A stretch of 64,000 bases of DNA from Mycobacteroides chelonae (GTDB taxonomy: Bacteria > Actinomycetota > Actinomycetes > Mycobacteriales > Mycobacteriaceae). The DNA lies in the NCBI RefSeq assembly GCF_016767715.1, contig NZ_CP050145.1, positions 620,001 to 684,000 on the forward strand, in the 5' to 3' direction. Below are positions 8,994 to 16,998 of this stretch, in pieces (positions within the stretch are counted from its first letter, which is position 1; each line of letters begins with the position of its first letter). The notes beneath the pieces were generated by a model. That model did not search any database. It was not told where the DNA came from and saw only the letters and a program-made list of their open reading frames with translations. The position numbers were made by a program, and so were the translations under genes.

Positions 8994-9800
8994 TCAGCCG
9001 AACTCGATTACCGTGTGAGGTGCGCGCAGCCGGTGCAGGCCGGGCAGTGCATAGAGGAGAGGGCCGGCCCAGCGCAGCACCTTGCCACGCCCCGCCGGCA
9101 TCCGCAGCTCACGCACGCTGCGGATGCCGGGAATGGCGCGCAGCTCACCGTACTGGTTGGCGGTGAACGAGAACGGCATCGGCGGCACGGTGTATTGCTC
9201 ACTGAGTCTCATGCCGCGTTGTGAGTGTGCGCTCAGGAACTTCGGCACCGAATCGAAGATCAACCTGCCGCCGGGAAAACGCCTGGCGCACTCGGTGATC
9301 AGGTCGAACACCGGCTCGCGCTCCAGATACTGGAAGAGGCCCTCGGCGGTGATCAGCACCCCATTGGAGTCATCCACCCGATCCATCCACGAGTAGTCGA
9401 GCGCGGATTGGGCGCTGTAGCGCAACCGGTCCGATCGCGGGAGAAGCTGCTGGCGCAGCCGCACGATGGGCTCAAGGTCTACCGACAACCAGGTGAGTTC
9501 GCCGTTGTCGACACGCCAGAAGCTCGTCTGTAATCCTTCGGCCAACGCCACTACATTCGCACGGGGGTGTTCCGCCAGGTACTCCTGCGTTGCCTTGTCG
9601 AATATCAAGGCACGCAAGGCAGTAGCTTGATGGATGCGGCCAAAGTGCTGAAAGTCGTAATCCAGGCCGGCGTGCAGCGCAATCGCCATCGGATCGTCGA
9701 TGATGCCGTCCGGCCGGGCCGCTTCCGTCGCTCGTTGGTGCAAGGTGAGCAGCGCGGTCTCGGACACACCGTCGAGGTGTCGAGCGTCGATGACTGGCAT
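8994..9800 (-). CDS. SAM-dependent methyltransferase, leucine carboxyl methyltransferase (PF04072) family
   Basis: 268 residues. The segment VVALAEGLQTSFWRVDNGEL, an acidic strand end LSVDLEP, and the GVLITAEGLFQYLE motif are typical of the LCM/Ppm1-like O-methyltransferases common in mycobacteria and polyketide pathways. Start chosen at ATG 9800 because a TACAGT -10 box lies 7 bases upstream; a longer frame would begin at 9851. It is antisense to and convergent with the metallophore operon and divergent from the PPE gene. It may be a tailoring enzyme of the lipopeptide, but location is the only argument. Substrate unknown. Confidence 0.82.
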   Translation of the reverse strand: MPVIDARHLDGVSETALLTLHQRATEAARPDGIIDDPMAIALHAGLDYDFQHFGRIHQATALRALIFDKATQEYLAEHPRANVVALAEGLQTSFWRVDNGELTWLSVDLEPIVRLRQQLLPRSDRLRYSAQSALDYSWMDRVDDSNGVLITAEGLFQYLEREPVFDLITECARRFPGGRLIFDSVPKFLSAHSQRGMRLSEQYTVPPMPFSFTANQYGELRAIPGIRSVRELRMPAGRGKVLRWAGPLLYALPGLHRLRAPHTVIEFG

Positions 9801-9807
9801 GGGGCCG

Positions 9808-9813
9808 ACTGTA
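9808..9813 (-). promoter_or_regulatory. -10 box (TACAGT) of methyltransferase gene
   Basis: TACAGT on the minus strand ends 7 bases before ATG 9800, predicting a leaderless transcript. No clear -35. Confidence 0.5.
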
Positions 9814-9966
9814 CGGGACGGTGACACTGCGTGGGAATTCCTGGCGCGCAACGATAAATGTGATTTCAGACGCGGATTCTGGTTGTGCGGGAACTTTTCG
9901 GTACTCAGTACGACTACTCCAACTGTGGCGTGAAACTGTTGCGCCCATTAGGCAGGGAGGCGGCGT

Positions 9967-11379
9967 GTGACGGCACCGATATGGATGGCGGAGCCTCCGG
10001 AGGTGCATTCGGCGCTGTTGAGTGCGGGTCCCGGTCCGGGGGCGGTGCTTGCCGCTGCCTTGCAGTGGCAAGAGATCGCGGACAACTACGCGCGCACGGC
10101 GGTTGAACTGACCCAGATCTTGGCTGGGGTACAGGCAAGTAGTTGGCAAGGGCCCAGCGCATCGGAGTACGTGGCTGCCCACGTGCCGTACTTGGCATGG
10201 CTCGAGCAGGCCGCTGTCGAGAGCGGTGTCATTGCCGCGCAACACGAAACAACGGCGGCAGCCTACGGTAGCGCGCTCATGGCCATGCCGACCTTGGTGG
10301 AGCTTGCGGCCAACCATGTCACACACGCAGTGCTGGTGGGCACGAACTTCTTTGGAATCAACACCATTCCGATCGCGCTCAACGAGGCCGACTATGTCCG
10401 GATGTGGGTGCAGGCGGCAGCCACCATGAGCACGTATCAGGCGACCACGGAGGCCATGACCTCGGCGATCCCGCCGACGCAACAGGCACCCCCGATTCTC
10501 GCGCCTGGCGGCGAAGCGCGCAGTGACCAGTCGGATATCCCGGGCTCACCGGACCAGATCTCGAAGATGCTGCAGGGATTCCAGCAGTGGTTCGAAAAGA
10601 TGGGCTTCAACCCGGCGACCTCGGCGGTGCTGGCGGTGATCATGCTGTTCCTCTACGACCTGCTCTGGTACCCGTACTACGCCTCGTACCTGCTGCCGTT
10701 CCTCATTCCAGCCCTCAGCGGGCTCAGCGGATTGGCGGCGTTGATACACCTGCGTCCCGCTCCGGCGGCGGTTCCGGCTCCGGCACCGGCCCCATCAGCT
10801 GAGCGGCCGGTGTTCCGCGCTGTGCACCTTCCGGAGCCGGGTGTGGCGGCCGCAGCGCTGCCGGCCATGTCCGTCACGCCGTCGGGAGGCTCGTCGGCGA
10901 TCACTCCCACATCGAGCGGGGCTGCGCCGGCCCCGTCTCCCGCGCCCGCGCCGTTGAGTGGAATCACTTATGCCATACCCGGTTTAGTGCCACCTGGAGT
11001 GAGCTTTGGTCCCAAGGGTGCCGCGAAGTCGTCGGAGAATGCCGTCGACACCGTCGATGCCGCTGCGGCGGCAAGCGCGACGGCGCTAGCCCAGGCTCGA
11101 CGCAGGCAGCGCGCCAAGAGCAAGGCCCGCATCGGAGGCCAACGTTACGAATACCTGGAGGAGACAGCCGGAATGGGCGCGACGGTCGGGCACTCCGCCG
11201 AGACCGTCGAGCGCGCGGCCACGAGCAGAGGCGCCGGCCCGCTGGGATTCGCAGGTACCGTGCGCGCCGCCACGGATACGCACAGCGCCCGGACCGTCAG
11301 ACTCGCTTCCGATGACACCCGGCAGGTGGCTCCCATGCTCCCCAGTACCTGGGAAATAGAAGACACGGAACGTTCGTAG
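9967..11379 (+). CDS. PPE family protein, PPE4-like
   Basis: 470 residues. The N-terminal PPE domain (about 1-180) has [20 protein letters not shown] and the helical [13 protein letters not shown] motif. The [20 protein letters not shown] block and a C-terminal basic stretch followed by GPLGFAGT and LPSTWE closely match PPE4 (Rv0286), the ESX-3 PPE, as I know it. A hydrophobic segment (about 220-260) and a Pro/Ala-rich linker (about 265-340) lie between. GTG start with GGGAGG upstream. Likely partner of the PE5-like protein and exported by ESX-3; PPE4 is linked to iron-siderophore use in M. tuberculosis. It is separated from its putative PE partner by the Esx genes and an antisense methyltransferase. 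Confidence 0.93.
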   Translation: MTAPIWMAEPPEVHSALLSAGPGPGAVLAAALQWQEIADNYARTAVELTQILAGVQASSWQGPSASEYVAAHVPYLAWLEQAAVESGVIAAQHETTAAAYGSALMAMPTLVELAANHVTHAVLVGTNFFGINTIPIALNEADYVRMWVQAAATMSTYQATTEAMTSAIPPTQQAPPILAPGGEARSDQSDIPGSPDQISKMLQGFQQWFEKMGFNPATSAVLAVIMLFLYDLLWYPYYASYLLPFLIPALSGLSGLAALIHLRPAPAAVPAPAPAPSAERPVFRAVHLPEPGVAAAALPAMSVTPSGGSSAITPTSSGAAPAPSPAPAPLSGITYAIPGLVPPGVSFGPKGAAKSSENAVDTVDAAAAASATALAQARRRQRAKSKARIGGQRYEYLEETAGMGATVGHSAETVERAATSRGAGPLGFAGTVRAATDTHSARTVRLASDDTRQVAPMLPSTWEIEDTERS

Positions 11380-11528
11380 CCGTCTTACCTGTGTTTATAA
11401 GTAAAACTTTGGAGCTGTTCACGGATTAGTCACTACTCGCGCCCGTCGTTGCGCAGAACAATCGAAGACAGTCACCGGAAGTGCGGCGGTGGCGTTCCGA
11501 GATTTTCGACGCAGAGAAGGGCAGAACA

Positions 11529-12566
11529 GTGAGCGAGTACGGATGGACAGTGGTCGGTGCGGGCCCCGCGGGAATTGCGGCAGTGGGGAAGCTCCTTGAT
11601 CGCGGAGTGCCGTCCGGCTCCATCGCTTGGATCGACCCGGAGTTCGCCGCAGGTGACTTTGGTACGAAATGGCGTGCCGTGCCCAGTAATACGTCGGTCA
11701 AGCTGTTCATCAACTACCTGACGGATGCGCAGTCCTTCCGGTTCGCGCATGCGCCGCATTTCGCGCTGAACGACCTTGCACCCACGGACACGTGTCTGCT
11801 CGGTGATGTGGCGGACCCGCTGGTATGGATCACCGGCCAGCTCCGCGAGCAGGTGAGCGCCCTGCGCACCACCGCGACGGGGCTGTCGCTGCACGGCGGC
11901 CGGTGGACCGTAGAGACCGAAATGGGCGAGATCACCTCGAAGAACGTGATTCTCGCCGTCGGCTCGGTTCCCAAAAACCTGGACTATCCGTGGCTGAACG
12001 AAATTCCGCTCGAGGCGGCACTCAACCCTGAGAAGCTGGCCGCGCTGCCGCTGGAGGGCGCCACTGTCGCAGTCTTCGGCGCTTCGCACTCGAGCATGAT
12101 CGCGCTGCCCAACCTCCTGGCGGGGCCGGCGGCCAAAGTGATCAACTTCTATCGCGGGCCGTTGCGCTACGCGGTCGACATGGGGGACTGGACACTGTTC
12201 GACGACACCGGCCTGAAGGGGGAGGCGGCACGGTGGGCTCGGGAGAACATCGACCGGGTGCTGCCTGCCCGACTGCAGCGATGCCTCGTCGACAGCCCCG
12301 AGTTCCCCGAGCTGCTCCAGAGTTGCGACTACGCGGTGTACACCGTGGGATTCAGCCCGCGGCCGGTGCCCGCGGCGCCGCAGTGGGGAAAGCTGGAGTA
12401 CAACCCAGCCAACGGGATCATCGCCCCTGGTCTCTTCGGTGTGGGAATCGCGTTCCCCGAGTATCGGATTGACCCGATGGGCTTCGGTGAGCACCGTGTC
12501 GGTCTGCAGAAATTCATGGACCGGCTCAACAAGGTGTTGCCGCTGTGGCTGAAGTACGGCTCGTGA
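11529..12566 (+). CDS. FAD-dependent oxidoreductase (pyridine nucleotide-disulphide/monooxygenase-like)
   Basis: 345-residue flavoprotein. Seen: N-terminal FAD-binding VVGAGPAGIAAVGKL (GxGxxG, about residues 8-13), a second Rossmann-like GATVAVFGASHSS (GxGxxS, about 180-190) for NAD(P)H, and a C-terminal ATG-like motif region ending in the FAD-contacting GLFGVGIAFPE. No redox-active CxxC is visible, so it is closer to a flavin monooxygenase or lysine/ornithine-hydroxylase-like enzyme than to a disulphide reductase; substrate unknown. GTG 11529 was chosen because GAGAAGGG lies 8 bases upstream. The stop overlaps the DUF202 gene start (GTGA). Confidence 0.78.
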   Translation: MSEYGWTVVGAGPAGIAAVGKLLDRGVPSGSIAWIDPEFAAGDFGTKWRAVPSNTSVKLFINYLTDAQSFRFAHAPHFALNDLAPTDTCLLGDVADPLVWITGQLREQVSALRTTATGLSLHGGRWTVETEMGEITSKNVILAVGSVPKNLDYPWLNEIPLEAALNPEKLAALPLEGATVAVFGASHSSMIALPNLLAGPAAKVINFYRGPLRYAVDMGDWTLFDDTGLKGEAARWARENIDRVLPARLQRCLVDSPEFPELLQSCDYAVYTVGFSPRPVPAAPQWGKLEYNPANGIIAPGLFGVGIAFPEYRIDPMGFGEHRVGLQKFMDRLNKVLPLWLKYGS

Positions 12567-12910
12567 CCGTCGGCGAATCCGTTGGCGTCGAACCTGATTA
12601 CCGATTCACGCTCGCCAACGAGCGGACATATCTCGCGTGGGTGCGCACCTCGCTGGCGCTTATCGCCAGCGGTGTCGCCCTCATGCAGTTCGTCCCGGAG
12701 TTCTGGATTCCGGGCGCCCGGCATGTGGTGAGCATTCTTTTGGTGACCACGGGCGGTCTGTTGGCGATGGCGGCTGCGCGACGCCGTCGCCGGGTGCAGG
12801 ACGCCATGCGCCGCGACGCCGACCTGCCGCCGAGTCACATGCCGACCTTCCTCAGCGTCCTGCTGCTGGGGATGGTCGTGCTGTTGGTGGCGCTGCTGGT
12901 CAAGGGCTAG
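12563..12910 (+). CDS. DUF202 (YidH-type) small membrane protein
   Basis: 115 residues from GTG 12563, which overlaps the flavoprotein stop as GTGA; an in-frame GTG at 12545 would add six residues. Seen: the DUF202 signature LANERTYLAWVRTSLALIA near the N-terminus and three hydrophobic segments (about 27-47, 55-73, 93-113), with an arginine-rich loop between the second and third. Function of DUF202 is unknown. Translational coupling to the flavoprotein suggests that the two act together at the membrane. Confidence 0.85.
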   Translation: MTVGESVGVEPDYRFTLANERTYLAWVRTSLALIASGVALMQFVPEFWIPGARHVVSILLVTTGGLLAMAAARRRRRVQDAMRRDADLPPSHMPTFLSVLLLGMVVLLVALLVKG

Positions 12911-12963
12911 CGATGTGCCAGGCCGCGTGGGTGGGCTCCGTACGCACCGTGAACGAAGACCGC

Positions 12964-12969
12964 TAAGCT
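12964..12969 (+). promoter_or_regulatory. -10 box (TAAGCT) of the tRNA-Thr gene
   Basis: TAAGCT fits the mycobacterial TAnnnT -10 consensus and lies 15 bases before the mature tRNA 5' end, giving a short 5' leader. Confidence 0.5.
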
Positions 12970-12984
12970 GTACGACGTTCCATT

Positions 12985-13056
12985 GCCTCCTTAGCTCAGT
13001 GGTAGAGCACCGCTCTTGTAAAGCGAAGGTCGTCAGTTCAATCCTGACAGGGGGCT
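12985..13056 (+). tRNA. tRNA-Thr (UGU)
   Basis: Cloverleaf drawn by eye: acceptor GCCTCCT pairs with AGGGGGC, D-arm GCTC/GAGC, anticodon loop CTTGTAA with anticodon TGT, T-arm GTCAG/CTGAC with loop TTCAATC. The 3' CCA is not encoded. The top pair of a five-pair anticodon stem is C-A, so the stem is effectively four base pairs. tRNA genes are common integration sites, and an HNH gene starts 45 bases downstream. Confidence 0.95.
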
Positions 13057-13088
13057 CAACGCGTCACTGCCATGTCGGTGCCGTCACG

Positions 13089-13094
13089 TAATTT
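13089..13094 (+). promoter_or_regulatory. -10 box (TAATTT) of the HNH gene
   Basis: TAATTT ends 6 bases before ATG 13101; predicts a leaderless mRNA and supports that start. Confidence 0.45.
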
Positions 13095-13100
13095 CAGCCC

Positions 13101-13505
13101 ATGAGACTGTGCCTTGGTTGCGGCGCACCACTTTCCAGGCGAAGCCAGAAGGTCTATTGCGGCAATGCTTGTCAGGCAGCAGCCCGACGCGACGCCAGTA
13201 CCAGACTGTGGCTCGAATCCGGTGAGGCCCGGGTGCGCAGCGAGCAGGGTCACTTCATTCGGCTCTTTCTCGCCGAGGCCCAATCGGGCCGTTGCGCGAT
13301 CTGCAGCGGAGCGAGCATCTGGCAGGACTCCCCCCTTGTACTGGTGTTGGACCATATCGACGGAAACCCCGCCAACAATTGTCGAGAGAATCTGCGACTC
13401 GTCTGCCCGAATTGCGACTCGCAACTGCCGACCTACAAGAGCCGCAATCGCGGTAGGGGCCGCAGTTTTCGCCGGCAGCGCTATGCCGACGGAAAGTCGT
13501 ACTAG
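13101..13505 (+). CDS. HNH endonuclease-like protein with N-terminal zinc-finger motif
   Basis: 134 residues. N-terminal cysteine motif LCLGCGAPL then YCGNACQ (two CxxC/CxxxC pairs, about residues 4-27) resembles a small zinc ribbon. The C-terminal half is a HNH fold: CAICSG (CxxC), LVLDHIDGNPANN (catalytic His in DHI), ENLRLVCPNCDSQ (second CxxC plus the N of HNH), followed by a basic tail. These proteins occur both in mobile elements and as chromosomal genes of unknown function. Position right after a tRNA is suggestive of past integration, but no integrase or direct repeat was seen. Confidence 0.8.
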   Translation: MRLCLGCGAPLSRRSQKVYCGNACQAAARRDASTRLWLESGEARVRSEQGHFIRLFLAEAQSGRCAICSGASIWQDSPLVLVLDHIDGNPANNCRENLRLVCPNCDSQLPTYKSRNRGRGRSFRRQRYADGKSY

Positions 13506-13513
13506 CCCGCCCG

Positions 13514-14263
13514 CTATATCTCGCCTTCGATAACCCGTTCGGACCGTATCGGCCGCGGTGAACTGGACGGCCGGGACGGACGCCGGCGCGGCAGGAAGCC
13601 GCCCAGCGGACCGACCACGGAGCTGAGCGCCGAGACGGTATCGGTCAGTAGCTCGATGGTGGGTGTTAGCGCGTCAATGTTGGGCGCCACCTTGGCAGCG
13701 GTCTCCGACAGGTTGGCCAGCTGCTGCAGCGGACCGTCTGTGGCGGTGAATTTGTCCAGGACGCCCTCTTCGCGCATTAGCCGTTCCAGAATCCCGTCCT
13801 CCGCAAGCAGCTGGTCGACCAGCCCTCCCGGAGCGAGCGCCCGGTCCAGGGCGCCATCCTGTGAAGTCAATCTGTCGACGGGTCCGTCCTTGGCGAAGAG
13901 CCGGTCCAGGACGCCGCCGGGTTCGGTCAGCCGATCAGCAAGCCCGCCGGGCGCCATAACACGCTCCACCGGCCCGCCCGGCCGCAGCGCTCTGCCAAGC
14001 GGTTTGTCCTCCTCCATCAGCTCGGCGACCTTCATCGCCGACTGCAGCGGACTCTTACGCCCGGCCATCCCCAGCAGGGATTCGACGGTGCCGACCAGGC
14101 CCGCGCCGGGGGCGTCACGACGACCGTCGTGGGGCTCCCCGTCGGGAAGTTCGGCGAGGATTTCGCGCCCGGTATCGATCGCTTTGGCAGCCACCGCCAA
14201 GCCGGTATCGGCAACGGCCAGCGAAATCCTGAGCGGCGCGGTGATCAGCGACACCAGCTTCAT
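13514..14263 (-). CDS. decapeptide-repeat protein upstream of phoP (Rv0756c-like)
   Basis: 249 residues of unknown function. A hydrophobic N-terminus (about 1-28, without clear cleavage site) is followed by nine tandem 10-residue units (about residues 95-184) with consensus PGGxxDRLxx, for example PGGLADRLTE, PGGVLDRLFA, KDGPVDRLTS and QDGALDRALA. The C-terminal tail is Pro/Arg/Ser-rich. It is divergent from phoP and matches the position of M. tuberculosis Rv0756c. TAGAGT lies 6 bases before ATG 14263, supporting this start. Confidence 0.8.
   Translation of the reverse strand: MKLVSLITAPLRISLAVADTGLAVAAKAIDTGREILAELPDGEPHDGRRDAPGAGLVGTVESLLGMAGRKSPLQSAMKVAELMEEDKPLGRALRPGGPVERVMAPGGLADRLTEPGGVLDRLFAKDGPVDRLTSQDGALDRALAPGGLVDQLLAEDGILERLMREEGVLDKFTATDGPLQQLANLSETAAKVAPNIDALTPTIELLTDTVSALSSVVGPLGGFLPRRRPSRPSSSPRPIRSERVIEGEI
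13712..13981 (-). repeat. nine in-frame 30-bp repeats (10-residue units)
   Basis: Degenerate at the DNA level but regular at protein level with a strict 10-residue period: Gly at position 3, Asp or Glu near position 6, Leu/Met at position 8. It codes for the repeat domain of the Rv0756c-like protein. Confidence 0.85.
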
Positions 14264-14269
14264 GGCACA

Positions 14270-14275
14270 ACTCTA
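14270..14275 (-). promoter_or_regulatory. -10 box (TAGAGT) of the decapeptide-repeat gene
   Basis: TAGAGT ends 6 bases before the ATG on the minus strand, so a leaderless transcript is predicted. Confidence 0.5.
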
Positions 14276-14306
14276 GGGCGAGTTTGCGCGGTTGGCTGAC
14301 AATCTC

Positions 14307-14334
14307 CTGTGAAGAACTCACAGGAACCTCACAG
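14307..14334 (+). promoter_or_regulatory. PhoP box: TCACAG direct repeat with overlapping palindrome
   Basis: TCACAG at 14318-14323 and again at 14329-14334, an 11-bp period matching the known PhoP operator (two TCACAGC-type half-sites spaced one helical turn). The first half-site also forms a perfect inverted repeat with CTGTGA at 14307-14312 (5-base spacer). It lies about 46-73 bases upstream of phoP and downstream of the divergent gene's start, so PhoP autoregulation is predicted, possibly with effect on both genes. Confidence 0.8.
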
Positions 14335-14379
14335 CGAAGATCCAGCGCACCGTAAATTTTGAGGGGAAGATTGTCGGAG

Positions 14380-15120
14380 GTGAGCATTACGACTGAGACA
14401 CACCAAGGAACGTTTCCCGTCAACGGCACCACGCCCGCCAAGGTGTTGGTGGTCGACGATGAGTCGAACATCGTCGAGCTGCTCTCGGTCAGTCTCAAAT
14501 TCCAGGGGTTTGACGTCTATACCGCCGATAGTGGGGCTGCCGCGCTGGATCTGGCCCGCACGGTTCGCCCCGATGCGGTGATTCTCGACGTGATGATGCC
14601 CGGGATGGACGGGTTTGGCGTTCTGCGGCGTCTGCGCGCCGACGGTATCGATGCTCCGACGCTTTTCCTCACCGCGCGTGACGGATTGCAGGACAAGATC
14701 GCCGGGCTGACGCTGGGCGCCGATGACTACGTCACCAAACCGTTCAGCCTCGAAGAGGTGGTGGCCCGGCTACGCGTCATCCTGCGCCGCTCCGGGATGG
14801 GCTCGGAGCCCGCCCGCAAGTCGCGGCTCAGCTTCGCCGATATCGAGCTCGACGAGGACACCCACGAGGTGTGGAAGACCGGCGAGCCCGTCGCGCTCTC
14901 GCCCACCGAGTTCACGCTGCTGCGGTATTTCATGATCAACGCGGGCACCGTGCTCAGTAAGCCCAAGATCCTCGACCATGTGTGGCGTTACGACTTTGGT
15001 GGCGATGTGAACGTCGTCGAGTCCTACGTCTCGTATCTGCGGCGCAAGATCGACAACGGTGAGAAGCGGTTGTTGCATACGCTTCGTGGCGTGGGATACG
15101 TATTGCGCGAGCCGCGGTGA
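14380..15120 (+). CDS. phoP: response regulator PhoP
   Basis: OmpR/PhoB-family DNA-binding response regulator of the PhoPR system, which in mycobacteria controls lipid synthesis, ESX-1-related genes and pH/redox responses. Receiver domain: VLVVDDESNIVELL acidic pocket, phospho-acceptor Asp in VILDVMMPGMDGFG, conserved Lys in DYVTKPFS. Winged-helix C-terminal domain with LSPTEFTLLRYF and RRKIDNGEKRLLHTLRGVGY. About 246 residues. Start is uncertain between TTG 14371 (AGGGGA 3 bases upstream) and GTG 14380; a TTG at 14359 is also in frame. Stop overlaps phoR by 4 bases (GTGA). Confidence 0.97.
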   Translation: MSITTETHQGTFPVNGTTPAKVLVVDDESNIVELLSVSLKFQGFDVYTADSGAAALDLARTVRPDAVILDVMMPGMDGFGVLRRLRADGIDAPTLFLTARDGLQDKIAGLTLGADDYVTKPFSLEEVVARLRVILRRSGMGSEPARKSRLSFADIELDEDTHEVWKTGEPVALSPTEFTLLRYFMINAGTVLSKPKILDHVWRYDFGGDVNVVESYVSYLRRKIDNGEKRLLHTLRGVGYVLREPR

Positions 15121-16616
15121 GTACCCGCCCCGGCGTTCGTCGGGGTGTACCGCTGCGGGTGAGCCTCGTGGTCGGAACCTTGGTTCTGGTCGCGCTGGGG
15201 TTGGTGGCATCTGGCATCGCGGTGACTACCACCATGCAGCGCACCATGATGAACCGCGCCGATCGGGAGCTGATCGACGCCGCTAATGGGTGGGCCAATC
15301 GGCCCCCTCCGCCGCCGCCGACTTTCGACACCAACCGGCATCGGCCCCCGTCCTTGTTCTTCATCCGCACCACCGATGACCGCGGGCGGGTGGTCATCAT
15401 GCTCAATGACCGTGCCCGGGCCGATCCGGACCTGCCGTTCGACAATGATGTGGGCGGCCGTCCAGTAACGGTGCGCTCTGCCGACGGCACCACCGAGTGG
15501 CGTGCGGTGTCCCGCCACGACGCGATGGGCGGGTACACCACCGTTGCCCGCGACATCACCGATGTGCGCACTACGGCCCGGGACCTGTTGTGGTTGCAGG
15601 TGGCCATAGGGACCGCCGTGCTGACTGTGCTTGGTATTGCCGGATATTGGTTGGTGCACCGCAGTCTGCGGCCGCTGGCCGAGGTGGAGGCGACGGCCGC
15701 CGATATCGCCGCGGGCCATCTCGATCGACGGGTGCCCGAACGCGACCCGCGCACCGAGGTGGGCCGATTATCGTTGGCGCTCAATGGAATGCTGGCGCAG
15801 ATTCAGCGTGCGGTGGCCGACTCGCAGAAGTCCGCGAAGACGGCCCGCACCTCTGAGGAGCGCATGCGCCGGTTCATCACCGATGCCAGCCATGAATTGC
15901 GCACACCCCTGACCACCATCCGCGGCTACGCCGAGCTCTACCGCCAGGGCGCGGCCACCGATATCGAGCTGGTGCTTGGCCGTATCGAAGGCGAGTCGAC
16001 CCGCATGGGTCAGCTCGTGGAGGACCTGCTGCTCTTGGCGCGATTGGACGCACATCGGCCCATGGAACAGCGCCTCGTCGACCTGCTGGTGCTGGCCACC
16101 GACGCCGTGCACGACGCGAAAGCCACTGCGCCCGAACGTGATGTGGAACTGGAAGTCTTCGATGGGCCAGGGACCCCGGAGGTCATCGGAGACGAACTGA
16201 GGTTGCGTCAGGTGCTGGGCAATTTGGTGAGTAACGCGCTCGGGCACACCACCGCGGCCGTCCGGGTTCGGGTGGGCACCGAGGGAGATGACGCCGTCCT
16301 GGAGGTCATCGACGCGGGACCGGGCATGACGAAGACTGATGCCGAACGCGTCTTCGAGCGGTTCTATCGCGCGGACACGTCACGTACCCGCAGCAGCGGC
16401 GGCACGGGGCTGGGGCTGTCGATCGTCGATGCCCTCACCGCCGCACATGACGGCACGGTCACCGTGCACACCGCGCCGGGTGCGGGCTGCCGATTCGAGG
16501 TGCGGCTGCCGCGTGCCGACATGACCGACGACGACGCCGGACCGGATGATCTGGACACCACCGAGACGGCGCCAAAGATCGTGCGGACTAGTCGATCTCA
16601 GCCAGCGCAGCCTTGA
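15117..16616 (+). CDS. phoR: sensor histidine kinase PhoR
   Basis: 499-residue membrane histidine kinase, partner of PhoP. First membrane helix about 12-38, extracytoplasmic sensor loop about 39-155, second helix about 158-180, then HAMP, the HisKA box [11 protein letters not shown] (phospho-His about 260), the N box NLVSNAL, the G boxes VIDAGPGMT and [11 protein letters not shown]. The sensor loop has a poly-Pro stretch [11 protein letters not shown] start overlaps the phoP stop (GTGA). Its last 29 bases overlap the end of the convergent HIT gene. Confidence 0.96.
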   Translation: MSTRPGVRRGVPLRVSLVVGTLVLVALGLVASGIAVTTTMQRTMMNRADRELIDAANGWANRPPPPPPTFDTNRHRPPSLFFIRTTDDRGRVVIMLNDRARADPDLPFDNDVGGRPVTVRSADGTTEWRAVSRHDAMGGYTTVARDITDVRTTARDLLWLQVAIGTAVLTVLGIAGYWLVHRSLRPLAEVEATAADIAAGHLDRRVPERDPRTEVGRLSLALNGMLAQIQRAVADSQKSAKTARTSEERMRRFITDASHELRTPLTTIRGYAELYRQGAATDIELVLGRIEGESTRMGQLVEDLLLLARLDAHRPMEQRLVDLLVLATDAVHDAKATAPERDVELEVFDGPGTPEVIGDELRLRQVLGNLVSNALGHTTAAVRVRVGTEGDDAVLEVIDAGPGMTKTDAERVFERFYRADTSRTRSSGGTGLGLSIVDALTAAHDGTVTVHTAPGAGCRFEVRLPRADMTDDDAGPDDLDTTETAPKIVRTSRSQPAQP

Positions 16617-16992
16617 TCTTCGCCTGCGCCTCGTCGAGGGATTCCGCCGAGGCATGGGGGTCGGCGTTCTCGAAGCTGAAATCGGTCAGCGTGAAACCCG
16701 GGAAGACGTGCACATGCAGATGGGGCACCTCCATCCCGGCGATGATGTAGCCGGCGCGTGGGGCGTCGAAGGCCTTACGGATGGCGCGGCCGACGCGTTG
16801 CGCGACGAGGTTGACCTTCGCGAAGACGGCCGCGTCGATGTCCTGCCACTGGTCGATCTCGGCGCGCGGCACCACCAGGGTGTGACCCTGGGTGATCGGC
16901 GCGATGGTGAGGAACGCGACGACATCCTCGTCCTCGTACACGAACCGACCGGGTAGCTCTCCGTTGATGATCTTCGTGAACACACTCGACAT
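16588..16992 (-). CDS. HIT family nucleotide-binding protein (Rv0759c-like)
   Basis: 134 residues with the histidine triad HLHVHVF near residue 94 and the N-terminal [18 protein letters not shown] pattern of the HIT (Hint-type) phosphoramidase/nucleotide hydrolases. Cytosolic. Start ATG 16992 rather than ATG 16998, because TAACCT lies exactly 6 bases upstream of 16992 and predicts a leaderless mRNA. Tail-to-tail with phoR (29-base overlap), as in M. tuberculosis. Confidence 0.93.
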   Translation of the reverse strand: MSSVFTKIINGELPGRFVYEDEDVVAFLTIAPITQGHTLVVPRAEIDQWQDIDAAVFAKVNLVAQRVGRAIRKAFDAPRAGYIIAGMEVPHLHVHVFPGFTLTDFSFENADPHASAESLDEAQAKIKAALAEID

Positions 16993-16998
16993 GCCCAT

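Noticed and set aside
8975..8995. AGGT-N5-ACCT hairpin after the HMA gene considered as terminator
   Set aside because: Four-base stem without GC-rich core or T-run.
9855..9880. AT-rich GATAAATGTGATTTCA upstream of the PPE gene considered as a Zur or other metal-regulator box
   Set aside because: Not a proper palindrome and does not match a consensus I can state with certainty.
13101..13505. HNH gene as part of a restriction or anti-phage system
   Set aside because: No methyltransferase, helicase or other defence gene is adjacent, so only the domain assignment is supported.
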